From UBA8524 sp964215915 (GTDB lineage Bacteria; Bacteroidota; Bacteroidia; UBA8524), in assembly GCA_964215915.1 (NCBI GenBank), contig CAXPEB010000059.1, positions 62,001 through 126,000 on the forward strand: a stretch of DNA of 64,000 nt, in the 5' to 3' direction. A program made the position numbers and the translations under genes. Under the pieces are notes generated by a model. It saw only the letters and a list, made by a program, of their open reading frames with translations, was not told the origin of the DNA and did no database searches. Below, one piece after another: positions 9,301 to 18,451 of the stretch. The stretch's first letter is position 1, and every line of letters begins with the position of its first letter.

Positions 9301-12300
9301 TTCTTTCACTGCGCAATGCTGAGTTGATAAACAGACCCCGGCCACCGGCATAAAGCGTATCCGGTACGGAGAAGTCAACAGTCAGCGGTTTGGGCAGCGG
9401 AGTTACTTCGTAAGCTCCGGTATAGGGTACCGCACAACGGGTGTTACCATCGATGTCTGTGATAATACCCAGTGGAGTCCCTACGAGTACATCTTCAAAA
9501 TCACTGATCCTGAGGTTTTCGTTCGATACAAAGTCAATCTCTTGTACTACCGAACGGTCGAACATGCCGCTAGCACTCTGCACATCGCCCAGGTTACCCC
9601 TATTCGAGTTCCAGTAAGCCAGGTTAGAACCTGTTGAGTACAGCATGTTGTAATCGGCTCTGGAGAAGGTACCGGTACTTGAGGAGGTGATATAGAAGGC
9701 ATATCCGTTACCTTTTTGCATGAAGATGTTGTTCAGCAGTTCATTATCTCCATCGGCAGCGGTGGAATAAAAAGGCCGGGAAGCCGTAGAGGTACCGCCT
9801 TTGATATACCCTGTATTGTGGATGAAACGGATATTTCCTGAACTGGACTCCAGGGAGAATCCATAAGCGGTAGTGGTACCGTTCAACTGTACCATATTGT
9901 TTACCACCATCCCTTTGTTATTGGGATCGCAAAGGGCGTTACGGAAACGGATACCGTAACCGGGTGAGTTATGTCCGACCACTTCGTTGCCTTCCACCAC
10001 GGGAGTTCCCGTTATCTCATTCATGGACAATCCGTAGAAGGAGGTAGTCGCCTGATGATCGAAGGTGGTAATGTAGTTGGAAAGGTACTGCGGCGATTCC
10101 TGGATCAGGGTATAGATGGCCGTATATGCAACGGAGAAGGAGTTGTTACGGATGATCAGGTTTTCGGAAGGTTCTGCCACTCCGCCTGAGATCCACATTC
10201 CGTTGGCGTTACCACTGAATATGTTGTTTTCAACCAGCAGGTTATGTTCTGCTCCCAGATCACCGGAGAATATTCCCGAGCGGGAACCCGTGGTATTGCT
10301 GGAATTATCACTACTGTCGCCCAGGATCTTATTGTTCCGGATGGTTACCGAATCGGCATCTTCCAGGTAAATGGCTACCCCAAGGGTTGCATTTCCTGTA
10401 CGTTCGATGGTCAGGTTTTCCAGGATCACCTTATCCATACCCTCAATGGCAATCGTGTAGTTATCGGTACTGGCCCCGGAAGCGGAAGTAATGCGCACAT
10501 CATCGGGATTACCGCTCACCGAGTTGATTTGCAGTCCATAAGAGGGGGCGCCTTTAAGGATATTGGATATGGAAACCATTTCCGTATAGGTTCCGTTATT
10601 GATGCTCAGTTCCACGGAACCGCACATGCCAAAATCTTTAAGGGCATCAACGGCATCGCCAAGACTCTGGAAATCGGCACCGGTTCCTCCAACGGTATAG
10701 GTTCCGTCAAGTCCGGTACGAATACCGTTAACCACAACTGAATCGTTGGTTTTATCCGGATCATTCACACCGTTAGGTTGAGAAGTCCATACCTTAACAT
10801 CGTAGGTCTGGTTCCCTGCGAAATTATGAGGACCCAGGTTGATCAGAGTATCCATCTGATTGCTCAGAGAAGAGCCACTGATACTTACAGGAGTTTGAGT
10901 TACTCCGTCAATGGTCCAGTTCACAGTGAAGGAACCTAGGTTCAGTGCCCCATGGTTTCTTACAGTTACTTCCAGATCACCTCCCACACAAACAGGTTGC
11001 AGGGAAACCACACCGGCATCATTATTCAGGATCTTGATCTCATCGGCACCGAGGTCCACATCCACAGCTGGGCTGAAAGGTCTGGGATCACCGTCAATGT
11101 CTTCGGTGATTCCAAGGCTCGGATCCCCGATATCGTTCGGAAGAAGCCCGAGTATATGCAGGTCATTGCTCCCTGCAAAAACAGGATCACCCTGAACGGA
11201 ATGGGCATCGGTTCCCTGAGCGGTCTGCCAGGCGGCAAGGTCCGCGTAGGAATTGGTGCCGAATTCAAACATGTCCACATTACTTGTGGCTGTATAGTAC
11301 AGGTTGTAGTCCATGGTACCAATCGGGGTAGCATCCACAAAATCTACTGCCTGATCCGTGATGGAATAGAAAATATTGTTTCTAAGATCCAAGTAATCCT
11401 GGTCATTCACGTAAAGTGCCGGCTCACCCACCACGGTATTGTGATACATAAACAGGCTATCGACATCATTCAGGTACACCCCGTAATCGCCGGTACTGCG
11501 TACCATGTTGTTAACCAGCAGCGTTCGGGTAACGGGGAGTCCGTTCACATTCTGATCCACCAGGTAGATGCCATAATCAGGCACGTCAATCTTGTTCTTT
11601 TCGAACAGGGAGCTGTATCCTCCGATACCATAAATCCCGTCGGCAGCTGTATTGATCAGGTCATGGATGTTGTTTCCGCTGATGGTGATCTGAGTCTGGT
11701 CATCGTAATAGATGCCGTAATCGTCTGCTGCGCTGAGATCGCAATCAATAATGGCATTTCCCACATTAGGATTGTCGTTTCCGCCACCTTCCAGGCTGAT
11801 ACATTTTTCGCCTCCGGTAACGGTACATCCGCGTATGGTCAGGTAGTTGGCATTATTACCCTCTGAGGTTTCAGAGGTATAGGAATCCGTAGCCACGATA
11901 CCGGCAATGTCCAGTGTGGTGGTAACATCTACGGAAACCACACAGTTTTCGATCGTATTGTAATCGGCTTGCTGGGTCAACAGAATTCCCCAGGCATCGG
12001 CCGACGTATTCGGGTTGATCACCGTAAGGTCTTTGATCGTAACATAGTCCGCACCTATCAGGGCAATGGTAGCATTGGTGTTTCCGCTGCTTCCGCTGAT
12101 GGTGGTAGTGCTGGCACCGTTTCCTGCAATGGTCAGGGTATTGGTGGCCGACATGCCGGTGATAAATGGAATTTCCAGTGATTCGTTATAGGTACCGGAA
12201 CGCACATCCAAAACCACGGCACCACACATGCCATTGTTGACAATAGCATCCAGGGCATCGTTCAGGGTAGCAAAATCAGGATTGCTTCCCCCAACCGTAA

Positions 12301-13327
12301 AGGTACCGGACAATGCCGGGCTGAATGACACGTCGCTGCTGTCATTGCCTGTAGAAGTGTCTGCCTGATTATTAGGCATAGTGGTCCAGGCAACGATGGC
12401 ATAATTTTGACCAAGCTGAAAGTTGTTTGAGCCAATAGTGGCGGTGTACGTGTTGTTACCCGAGCCTCCGAAGGTATCCAGCAGTTGGTAGAAGGTTTGA
12501 GGCGTTTGTAAGGTTCCGTTCACACTCCAGTTTACAGTAAAGGTATCCACCTGATTTATCCCGAAGTTTTGAACTTCCACCTCCACGTCGATGGTTCCCG
12601 GACAGCTGCTGCCTGTAGGGCTTACAAAGGAGGCAACACCAATATCATTGGTTGCAGTACCAAACACCTTAAAGCGGATATCCGGCCTGTGATCATCTAT
12701 TGACCCGATGGAGTTATCGGTTGAGGATAGGGTAGTTATGGTGGAAGACCCATCGGAGGCCCCATAAATACGATCGGTTACGGTACTCCAGGCCCAATCA
12801 AGGTCACCGGAAGAACCGTTGCCACTTCCTGTGGTCTGGTCGAAATCGGTCATAATTTCCAAACTCCCTCCCGAATAAAGGAAAGGTGCATCCAGAACAA
12901 AGGTTACCCAGCCGGCTCCATTGGCCAGATAGGTGGTGTCATCAAATACCAGGGTCGCACCACTGGTAAGGTTTGACCAACTTTCGGAAACCTGGTCATA
13001 AGCCGCAGTGTTACTGGTTTTGAGGTAAATCTTGAACTTGTTGTCCCTACCAGTTCCAAGACTTGCACCGTTCGTGTTGTTCCAGGCGATCTCGCTGATC
13101 ACGGTACCCGGAGTAATGCCCTGTGCTGCCAGTTCCGCGGCCGTGTACAGGTACGCGTAACGCGATACATAATAACTACTGGTGCTCGTTGAGCGATAAA
13201 TGGGACCGGCATGATGGTCTGGGGTCCCGGCGCTACCTGTTGCTATCGTTACATAGTTCTGCGCATGCAGCCCCCCGGCAAATAGCAATAGGATCAACGC
13301 GCCAAAAATGGTTCGTTTCATTCCCAT
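6314..13327 (-). CDS. Giant T9SS-secreted mosaic protein (beta-helix, CUB-like, GEVED, DUF5011, sorting domain)
   Basis: 2337 residues. Signal peptide at 1-23 (ending GLHAQ). After an N-terminal jelly-roll-like region come two copies of a CARDB-like domain plus a right-handed beta-helix: CARDB-like near 225-335 and 770-870, helix blocks opening with YTVGG-type segments near 342 and 879. Then PKD-like stretches, a CUB-like domain around 1487-1610, another PKD-like pair, a GEVED domain about 1812-1924 (WIDWNQDGDF, GEFEDYRVEI), four DUF5011/Ig-like repeats about 1925-2248 each ending in a D-x-[AS]-G-N style strand, and a T9SS sorting domain from about 2255 (WNVYPNPTSG). A cell-surface adhesin or glycan-binding protein is likely; no catalytic domain is recognisable. 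Its only obvious transcriptional partner is itself. Confidence 0.9.
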   Translation of the reverse strand: MGMKRTIFGALILLLFAGGLHAQNYVTIATGSAGTPDHHAGPIYRSTSTSSYYVSRYAYLYTAAELAAQGITPGTVISEIAWNNTNGASLGTGRDNKFKIYLKTSNTAAYDQVSESWSNLTSGATLVFDDTTYLANGAGWVTFVLDAPFLYSGGSLEIMTDFDQTTGSGNGSSGDLDWAWSTVTDRIYGASDGSSTITTLSSTDNSIGSIDDHRPDIRFKVFGTATNDIGVASFVSPTGSSCPGTIDVEVEVQNFGINQVDTFTVNWSVNGTLQTPQTFYQLLDTFGGSGNNTYTATIGSNNFQLGQNYAIVAWTTMPNNQADTSTGNDSSDVSFSPALSGTFTVGGSNPDFATLNDALDAIVNNGMCGAVVLDVRSGTYNESLEIPFITGMSATNTLTIAGNGASTTTISGSSGNTNATIALIGADYVTIKDLTVINPNTSADAWGILLTQQADYNTIENCVVSVDVTTTLDIAGIVATDSYTSETSEGNNANYLTIRGCTVTGGEKCISLEGGGNDNPNVGNAIIDCDLSAADDYGIYYDDQTQITISGNNIHDLINTAADGIYGIGGYSSLFEKNKIDVPDYGIYLVDQNVNGLPVTRTLLVNNMVRSTGDYGVYLNDVDSLFMYHNTVVGEPALYVNDQDYLDLRNNIFYSITDQAVDFVDATPIGTMDYNLYYTATSNVDMFEFGTNSYADLAAWQTAQGTDAHSVQGDPVFAGSNDLHILGLLPNDIGDPSLGITEDIDGDPRPFSPAVDVDLGADEIKILNNDAGVVSLQPVCVGGDLEVTVRNHGALNLGSFTVNWTIDGVTQTPVSISGSSLSNQMDTLINLGPHNFAGNQTYDVKVWTSQPNGVNDPDKTNDSVVVNGIRTGLDGTYTVGGTGADFQSLGDAVDALKDFGMCGSVELSINNGTYTEMVSISNILKGAPSYGLQINSVSGNPDDVRITSASGASTDNYTIAIEGMDKVILENLTIERTGNATLGVAIYLEDADSVTIRNNKILGDSSDNSSNTTGSRSGIFSGDLGAEHNLLVENNIFSGNANGMWISGGVAEPSENLIIRNNSFSVAYTAIYTLIQESPQYLSNYITTFDHQATTSFYGLSMNEITGTPVVEGNEVVGHNSPGYGIRFRNALCDPNNKGMVVNNMVQLNGTTTAYGFSLESSSGNIRFIHNTGYIKGGTSTASRPFYSTAADGDNELLNNIFMQKGNGYAFYITSSSTGTFSRADYNMLYSTGSNLAYWNSNRGNLGDVQSASGMFDRSVVQEIDFVSNENLRISDFEDVLVGTPLGIITDIDGNTRCAVPYTGAYEVTPLPKPLTVDFSVPDTLYAGGRGLFINSALRSERRIHEWFLDGSSVSTDLNLLQEFANAGTYEVKLISEGCFTTDSAIKNVTVIAPFDIPEVDFTTDRTKIFAGDFVTLIDLSTQAPTGWFWTVDPSNGVSIGTQFSQDPTVFFSEPGVYDVCLTADNGFGSGTQVCKDGLIEVYPVSTMCTDTGSNSPVGKLYDEGGAFGAYSSNSNCRFVIDPCADEVTAMITAWDVTDPDDHMLIYDGTTEDPNHLLATFTSVSVNPGGTAGITASSGAMLIVWRTDASTTAEGFAIEWTSTANSQVQQAGFSVTDTAFVGAPVFVQDMSQGAKLTRTWDMDLPNMVDITRQGDQLLHVYANPGTYTIRQIIDGCDGMDTTDRQIEIIAPTLAPSPVDFEVNRRTLTFSDILEITDHSGNGPDSWRWEISPATGVDFMGTENDPVARVRFSQLGTYDIKLVVSNVIGSDSIVKTAHVQVVDYCTPNAGLLSSGLGISRVRFAGIDQFSTIGENAFTDYTESGQSARIGLGESYDIEVYRNATTQAMSRKVWIDWNQDGDFADAGELVAQEGASFTSQFTASIQVPNTATMGITRMRVAGGYSNDPASPCGPSLIGEFEDYRVEILGDISKPVITLVGNNPETIEAGYGYNDAGATAFDQVDGNITGNIMTQNMVDTLNPGTYFVAYWVMDAAGNYSDTVYRQVNVTPDVTAPLLIMLGNATESIEVHNSYNDPGVDAIDNPWGISLNGSVQINGSVDTAVLGTYTLTYTVMDMAGNSSSIDRTVVVFDSTAPAITLNVDDTLYVEVNTSFIDPGISITDNHWTVFSQQVTGTVDVTTPGTYTLSYTAIDGSSNVSASLDRVVIVRDATAPMIELVGNELVYLARWQTYTDSGYVLSDNYNDSEDVTVEVLGDWVNSSVEGLFYLQYKATDASGNVSYSAKRVIDVRGTNSVRTIDGGWNVYPNPTSGVFEITFENLPAAGSQLVITDALGKTVYSKVLNVSVNSLSIDLSGMKPGTYFIRVTDGQTQRSGRIQLTR

Positions 13328-13376
13328 AATCGGTTTGTTATTAGTTAAAAATTGCAGTTAACCAACTCGATACTCC

Positions 13377-13443
13377 TGGCTTGAAAGAGCACGAATCTTT
13401 TTTGATCTGCAACACAGTTCTGAATTCTGGCTTGAATGGCTTG
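13377..13443. repeat. Direct repeats upstream of the giant T9SS gene
   Basis: CTGGCTTGAA occurs at 13376-13385 and again at 13427-13436, with a third partial TGGCTTG at 13437-13443. They lie 50-110 bases upstream of the minus-strand start at 13327, in the queG-to-giant-gene intergenic space. They may be operator sites; nothing else marks them. Confidence 0.35.
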
Positions 13444-13487
13444 CTTTTTAGATTTTGACTAAAAAGTAACTACAAATGTTGCCTTTT

Positions 13488-14417
13488 TTAGCTTAAAAAT
13501 TTCGCTGTCTCCCGTACTTTTCGATATCCGGCTCTTTTCAAGGGCGTTCCATGGAACATTTTTTCAAATGTTTTTTCATCCATTTCCTGCCAGTCTTTTC
13601 CTTCCCAGTTCAAAAATCCTGATCTCGGGAACAAGTCCGGGTCTGAATGAGTACGCGAAAATCGGTTCCAGGGGCACACTTCCTGGCATATATCACAACC
13701 AAACACCCAATTCTCCATTTTGTTCCGGAATTCGGCAGGTATGGATTCTTTCAATTCTATGGTCAGATAGGAAATGCATTTCTCCGCCGCAACCTGGTAA
13801 GGAGTGATTGCGTCTGTCGGACAGGCATCGATACAGGCTGTGCAGGTACCGCAATGATCCTTAACCGGTCCGTCGTATTCAAAATCAAGGTCCAGGATCA
13901 ACTCAGCAAGAAAAAACCAGGACCCCTGATTTTTATTGATCAATAGGGTGTTTTTTCCGGTCCATCCCAAACCGGATAGTGCTGCCCATTGCCTCTCCAT
14001 CACGGGAGCAGAATCCACAAAGGCACGCGCACTTATTTCAGTACCCGTCTCTTCTTCCAGGTACCGCAGCAAATGAAGCAGTTTCTTTTTTACCACCTTG
14101 TGATAGTCGCGGCCATACGCGTAGGTAGCCACTTTTGGAGCTTCATTGTGAACCGGTCCTTCCGGGTTATGGTAATTATAGAGAAGGCTCACCACGCTTT
14201 TTGCTCCGGGAACCAGCTGACGGGGGTCCAGGCGCATCTCGAAATGCTTTTCCATCCAAAGCATGGTGCCGTGATGTCCGGCCTGAAGCCAGTTGTTCAA
14301 ATGATCTTCTTCCTCGTCGAGTCTGCGGGCAGCACTGATTCCACAAAAGGAAAATCCCAGTTCCCGGGCTTTCCTTTTCAGGTTTTCGCTTCTTTGTTCC
14401 AGGGCAATCGGGTTCAT
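13488..14417 (-). CDS. queG: Epoxyqueuosine reductase QueG
   Basis: 309 residues. Reduces epoxyqueuosine to queuosine in tRNA (cobalamin-dependent, with two 4Fe-4S clusters). Ferredoxin-type cysteines are visible: C189, C192, C195, C199 (CGTCTACIDACP) and C241, C244, C248 (CDICQEVCPWN) with C214. The length is close to the usual 310-380; the C-terminal HEAT-like extension of some homologues is absent. Its ATG overlaps the ruvB stop by four bases (ATGA), so the two are translationally coupled. Confidence 0.95.
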   Translation of the reverse strand: MNPIALEQRSENLKRKARELGFSFCGISAARRLDEEEDHLNNWLQAGHHGTMLWMEKHFEMRLDPRQLVPGAKSVVSLLYNYHNPEGPVHNEAPKVATYAYGRDYHKVVKKKLLHLLRYLEEETGTEISARAFVDSAPVMERQWAALSGLGWTGKNTLLINKNQGSWFFLAELILDLDFEYDGPVKDHCGTCTACIDACPTDAITPYQVAAEKCISYLTIELKESIPAEFRNKMENWVFGCDICQEVCPWNRFSRTHSDPDLFPRSGFLNWEGKDWQEMDEKTFEKMFHGTPLKRAGYRKVRETAKFLS

Positions 14418-15448
14418 TGCCCGTCGAAGAGGCCGCCTCCCCCCCTGTGGTGTATTTTCCCTAAATGACGGTATGACTGCTCGGTGGCTTCACGCCCCCG
14501 GGGAGTCCTTACCAGGTACCCTTCCTGGATCAGAAAAGGTTCGTACACTTCTTCAATGGTACCGGCTTCTTCGCCCACTGCGGTTGCTATAGTGGTCAGC
14601 CCGACCGGTCCGCCTTTGAATTTATCGATAATGGTGCTGAGTATCCGGTTATCCATTTCATCCAGCCCATGGGTATCTACATTAAGGGCCTGAAGGGCGA
14701 GCTTGGCAATTTCAATGGTAATCGTTCCATCTCCCTTAATCTGTGCAAAATCACGGGTTCTTCTTAGCAGCGCATTGGCAATACGGGGAGTTCCCCGGCT
14801 CCTTCGTGCTATTTCGTAGGCTGCCTGTTCTGAGATTGGGGAACGCAGGATGCCGGCGGAGCGCTCTACGATTCGGGTGAGCAGTTTGGCATCGTAATAT
14901 TCCAAACGCGCATTGATCCCGAAACGAGCCCGCAGCGGAGAGGTTAACAAGCCAGAACGGGTGGTGGCTCCCACCAGGGTAAACGGATTCAGACTGATCT
15001 GCACGGAACGGGCATTAGGGCCGGATTCCAGCATGATATCGATACGGAAATCCTCCATGGCAGAATACAGGTACTCCTCCACAACGGGAGAAAGCCGATG
15101 GATCTCATCGATAAATAAAACATCTCCCTCCTCCAGATTGGTGAGCAGGCCGGCGAGGTCACCGGGCTTTTCCAGTACCGGTCCGGAGGTAATACGGATA
15201 CTGGAACCGAGTTCATTGGCAATGATATGAGACAGCGTGGTCTTTCCAAGTCCGGGAGGTCCGTGCAACAGAACATGATCCAGGGCTTCGTTACGCAACT
15301 TGGCCGCCTTAACGAATATCCGGAGGTTCTCCAGTATTTTATCCTGACCGGCAAAATCCTCGAACTCGGCAGGACGCAGCACTTTTTCAATGTCGCGTTC
15401 CGTCTGATTCAGGTTTTCGCCATCGGCATTCAGTGACTCATTCCGCAC
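14414..15448 (-). CDS. ruvB: Holliday junction DNA helicase RuvB
   Basis: 344 residues. AAA+ motor that drives branch migration with RuvA during recombination repair. Walker A GPPGLGKT is at 63-70, Walker B LFIDE at 111-115, and the sensor region and C-terminal winged helix (EPFLIQEGYLVRTPRGR) are intact. The start is a GTG at 15448, five bases behind a promoter box; an in-frame ATG does not exist nearby. queG follows in the same transcript. Confidence 0.97.
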   Translation of the reverse strand: MRNESLNADGENLNQTERDIEKVLRPAEFEDFAGQDKILENLRIFVKAAKLRNEALDHVLLHGPPGLGKTTLSHIIANELGSSIRITSGPVLEKPGDLAGLLTNLEEGDVLFIDEIHRLSPVVEEYLYSAMEDFRIDIMLESGPNARSVQISLNPFTLVGATTRSGLLTSPLRARFGINARLEYYDAKLLTRIVERSAGILRSPISEQAAYEIARRSRGTPRIANALLRRTRDFAQIKGDGTITIEIAKLALQALNVDTHGLDEMDNRILSTIIDKFKGGPVGLTTIATAVGEEAGTIEEVYEPFLIQEGYLVRTPRGREATEQSYRHLGKIHHRGGGGLFDGQ

Positions 15449-15452
15449 CTTT

Positions 15453-15460
15453 CAAAGGTA
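15453..15460 (-). promoter_or_regulatory. ruvB -7 promoter box (TACCTTTG)
   Basis: Exact TAnnTTTG match on the minus strand; the last G lies five bases before the GTG start, predicting a leaderless ruvB-queG mRNA. The 121-base gap to the divergent gene at 15571 carries its own TTCCTTTG box near 15528-15535. Confidence 0.6.
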
Positions 15461-15570
15461 ATGCAACCATCTTCACAATTCCATCATCTCACAAGCGACC
15501 AGGTTTCCCGGGTCGAGCAATTTCTTTCCTTTGTATGGAATAATTTTTGAAACGCTGCCTGACTGACTTC

Positions 15571-16698
15571 ATGAGAACACGATTATTCTGGATTACCCTA
15601 GTTGTATTGATTCTGCCCTTTAGCGGGCAAGCCCAGTTCGACCTTTCCGTCCATAAGAAACACAAAAAAGGATTCCTGTATTTTGAAGAATACAAAAAGG
15701 ACCTGGGCACCTGGAACGAAGAAGAGGGCATACGTACCGTGCAGTTTATCGGTTATAACGTTGCCCCCGATCCCCTGGTCATTACCAGTATACCCAGCGG
15801 TTGCGGCTGCACCTCCATAAGCTGGTCGCAAGACACCCTGCGCTTCGGTGATTCGGTAGCGATCGAGATCAGTTACGATCCTAAAGGAAAACCGGGGCCT
15901 TTTGAAAAAGTCATTTTTGTGTACAATACCGGTCTGCCATACAATGTCATGCTGACCATAAACGGAGAAGTTAACCCCCGTAAAAAAACGGTGCTTGACA
16001 AATACCCGATGGACTACGGCAACCTGCACCTTACCGGTAGCTACCACAATTTCGGGTTTATTTATGAAGACCAGATCGATACCTTAAGAATCGGGATGTA
16101 CAACAGTGGCGACAGCGTCATTCATTTGCAGGGGATTACCGGACGGCCTCCGTTTATTTATACCAGCACTCCTGACCTTATCATACAACCCAAACAGGAA
16201 ACCTATATCGAGTTGGTTTATGACGCTCGTCAGGCAAAAGACTATGGCGACATGTTTCATTTCCTGAACCTCAAAACCGACGAGTGGTACGCCAAAAACA
16301 TCCCCATCAGTATCAATGCTCATATCCTCGAACGCTTCCCCAAACAAACGCGGTGGAGAAAATGGCGAAACCCGGAAATTTTCTTTGATAAAGAGGAGTA
16401 CGACTTCGGCAAAGCGCTGCAGGGGGATACGGTGATGGTAGATTTCAAAATCTACAACAATGGCAAAAAGCCCCTTATCATACGTAAGATCCAGCCTTCC
16501 TGCGGCTGCACCACCATCGATATCGATAAGATGAAAATCAAGAAGGGAGAATATGCTACGCTTCGTGTCGGTTTCTATACGGGGGGCAGGGCCGATGAAA
16601 ACATGAAGAGCATTTCGGTCATTACCAATGACCCTGCACGTCCGGTGGCCAAGATCTTCCTCAAGGGAATTATCGTACAGAATCCCAATGCCTTGTAA
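15571..16698 (+). CDS. Exported DUF1573 protein (two domains)
   Basis: 375 residues from the ATG at 15571; the upstream in-frame TTG at 15547 would only add eight residues before a good signal peptide (ending SGQAQ). Two DUF1573 beta-sandwich domains are present, each with the hallmark [SP]-x-C-G-C-T-[ST] turn: C78/C80 and C311/C313. DUF1573 domains resemble ASPM/SPD-2/Hydin Ig-like folds and are abundant in Bacteroidota envelopes; their role is not known. Divergent from ruvB, followed by an unlinked protease gene. Confidence 0.85.
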   Translation: MRTRLFWITLVVLILPFSGQAQFDLSVHKKHKKGFLYFEEYKKDLGTWNEEEGIRTVQFIGYNVAPDPLVITSIPSGCGCTSISWSQDTLRFGDSVAIEISYDPKGKPGPFEKVIFVYNTGLPYNVMLTINGEVNPRKKTVLDKYPMDYGNLHLTGSYHNFGFIYEDQIDTLRIGMYNSGDSVIHLQGITGRPPFIYTSTPDLIIQPKQETYIELVYDARQAKDYGDMFHFLNLKTDEWYAKNIPISINAHILERFPKQTRWRKWRNPEIFFDKEEYDFGKALQGDTVMVDFKIYNNGKKPLIIRKIQPSCGCTTIDIDKMKIKKGEYATLRVGFYTGGRADENMKSISVITNDPARPVAKIFLKGIIVQNPNAL

Positions 16699-16849
16699 GC
16701 CCGGGAACGACTGTTGTTCGTTGCTGACTAGCTGGTCCTGACAGTCTCAGGCTCCTAAAAATAACACCCCGTGTTTATCTAACCGGTTACGGAGAAGAAC
16801 CCGTACCTGCATCTTGTACTTACTGCGTATGCTTACTCTCCCCAGGTAT

Positions 16850-16857
16850 TAGATTTG
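16850..16857 (+). promoter_or_regulatory. -7 promoter box of the HtrA gene (TAGATTTG)
   Basis: Exact TAnnTTTG match 29 bases before the ATG at 16887, leaving a short leader with a purine-rich GGGAACAGGAAAA stretch. The 188-base gap from 16699 holds nothing else recognisable. Confidence 0.55.
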
Positions 16858-16886
16858 CATGGGAACAGGAAAACCGTAAACCGACA

Positions 16887-18308
16887 ATGAAACGACACCT
16901 TATTCTTAGCATTGTGATCAGTCTCCTGTCAGGAGTAAGCGGAGCATGGATCTTTCAAACATGGCACCCTTCCAGGGAAAGCAACCCGCAAACAGAAGTA
17001 TTCAAAGACGGCGTGCCGGTTTCAGGAAGCATGGGATTAAATTCCGGTGCAGCACCACCTGAGTTTGTGGAAGCCTCGCGCAACAGCACACCTTCCGTAG
17101 TGTTTATCAAAACTTTGTCGCCAGCCCCTGCCCCCTCTTTCTGGGATGATTGGTTCGATCCGTTCGGGCGCCGCGGACAAAGCAGCAGTTTCGGGTCTGG
17201 GGTGATTGTAAGTGAAGACGGCTATGTAGTAACCAATAACCATGTGGTCGACGGAGCCACCAGCATTGAGGTGGTGTTGAATAACAACCGTTTCGTATAT
17301 CCGGCCAAAGTGATTGGCACCGATCCTTCCATTGACCTGGCCTTGCTGAAGATCGAAGCCAAAGATCTGCCTGCGATTCCTTTCGGAAATTCGGAAAAGG
17401 TGGAAACCGGAGAATGGGTTCTTGCCGTGGGTAATCCTTTCAACCTTACCTCCACGGTAACCGCGGGCATTGTAAGTGCCAAAGGAAGGAATATCAATGT
17501 AGTGAACAACCAATTCCCTATCGAGAGTTTTATCCAGACCGATGCTGCCATTAACCCGGGAAATTCCGGCGGAGCACTGGTCAACCTTAAGGGAGAACTG
17601 ATCGGGATCAACACCGCCATTGCCACCCGTACCGGGGCTTACAACGGATACGGCTTTGCCATCCCGGTAAATATTGTCAGCAAAATCATCAAAGACCTTA
17701 AAGAATACGGCGAAACCCAACGTGCCTTTACGGGTATGGAAGTGGTAGACATTACGGCGGAAATCCTGGAAAAAACCGGAAAACAGGAAAAAGGAGTTTA
17801 CGTGGGGTATGTGGCCAAAGACGGCCCGGCACGGGAAGCCGGTATCCGGGAAGGAGATGTGATCCTTAAAGTGAACGGCAGCGAAGTCAACAGCAAGTCG
17901 GCCTTCGATGAACAAATTGCGTATTACCGCCCGGGAGAAAAAGTAAGTATCAGCCTTTCATCGGGCAAAACGGCCAACCTCACACTGGTCAACCGCGAAG
18001 GCACTACGGATATGCTCAAACGTAAGCTGGTGCATAGCGAAACTTTGGGTGCTGATTTTGAAAAAGTATCAAAAGTGGAACGCGACCGTTTCGGTATTGA
18101 AGGCGGTATTCGGGTAAGTAACATTACCGGAGGAATTATCCGGCGAATGAATATTCCGGATGGGTTCATCTTCGTGAAGCTGAACAATACCGCTTACAAC
18201 AACGTGGAAACCTTCATCCATGACCTGGAACGCATACGCGGACGAATCGTGATTGAAGGCATCCATCCCAACGGAAGCAAACAAGTGCTCAGTTACTATT
18301 ACTACTAA
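16887..18308 (+). CDS. HtrA/Deg-family periplasmic serine protease
   Basis: 473 residues with an N-terminal signal/anchor (1-20). Trypsin-like domain with the catalytic triad H119 (NNHVVDG), D150 (IDLALLK) and S227 (NPGNSGGAL). A PDZ domain follows at about 290-375; the C-terminal region (about 385-473) is a degenerate second PDZ. Degrades or refolds damaged envelope proteins. Monocistronic with its own promoter; three bases after the stop there is a short AGCATCC/GGATGCT palindrome. Confidence 0.95.
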   Translation: MKRHLILSIVISLLSGVSGAWIFQTWHPSRESNPQTEVFKDGVPVSGSMGLNSGAAPPEFVEASRNSTPSVVFIKTLSPAPAPSFWDDWFDPFGRRGQSSSFGSGVIVSEDGYVVTNNHVVDGATSIEVVLNNNRFVYPAKVIGTDPSIDLALLKIEAKDLPAIPFGNSEKVETGEWVLAVGNPFNLTSTVTAGIVSAKGRNINVVNNQFPIESFIQTDAAINPGNSGGALVNLKGELIGINTAIATRTGAYNGYGFAIPVNIVSKIIKDLKEYGETQRAFTGMEVVDITAEILEKTGKQEKGVYVGYVAKDGPAREAGIREGDVILKVNGSEVNSKSAFDEQIAYYRPGEKVSISLSSGKTANLTLVNREGTTDMLKRKLVHSETLGADFEKVSKVERDRFGIEGGIRVSNITGGIIRRMNIPDGFIFVKLNNTAYNNVETFIHDLERIRGRIVIEGIHPNGSKQVLSYYYY

Positions 18309-18310
18309 GA

Positions 18311-18326
18311 AGCATCCTTGGATGCT
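18311..18326. other. Short palindrome after the HtrA stop
   Basis: Perfect AGCATCC-TT-GGATGCT inverted repeat without a T-run. It may be an RNA 3'-end structure; not a canonical terminator. Confidence 0.3.
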
Positions 18327-18349
18327 ACTCCCGAAGATTCCGAATACTG

Positions 18350-18378
18350 CACGTTCATTGAAAAATGAACACGTTCGT
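18350..18378 (+). promoter_or_regulatory. Candidate LytTR-type operator (direct repeat pair)
   Basis: CACGTTCAT at 18350-18358 and CACGTTCGT at 18370-18378, 20 bases start to start (11-base spacer). Each unit fits the published LytTR half-site pattern (GTT core, A/G then T) except at its first base. The same unit is found behind the LytTR regulator gene at 35041-35070. A perfect stem GTTCATT/AATGAAC with a GAAA loop overlaps it (18353-18370). The site lies 74 bases upstream of the start at 18452. Confidence 0.5.
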
Positions 18379-18451
18379 TAAAAAGAGGAATCTATTAGAC
18401 AACAGAATAAGTAAAAATCCTGTTAATGGGATATCAATCTCTTGCAAGCTT

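Noticed and set aside
6326..13329. Numerous plus-strand open frames of 60-300 codons opposite the giant gene
   Set aside because: Shadows of a strongly supported minus-strand protein with continuous domains; none has a recognisable domain or promoter.
16699..16886. Possible regulatory RNA or terminator behind the DUF1573 gene
   Set aside because: No stem with a T-run and no repeated motif found; only the HtrA promoter box stands out.
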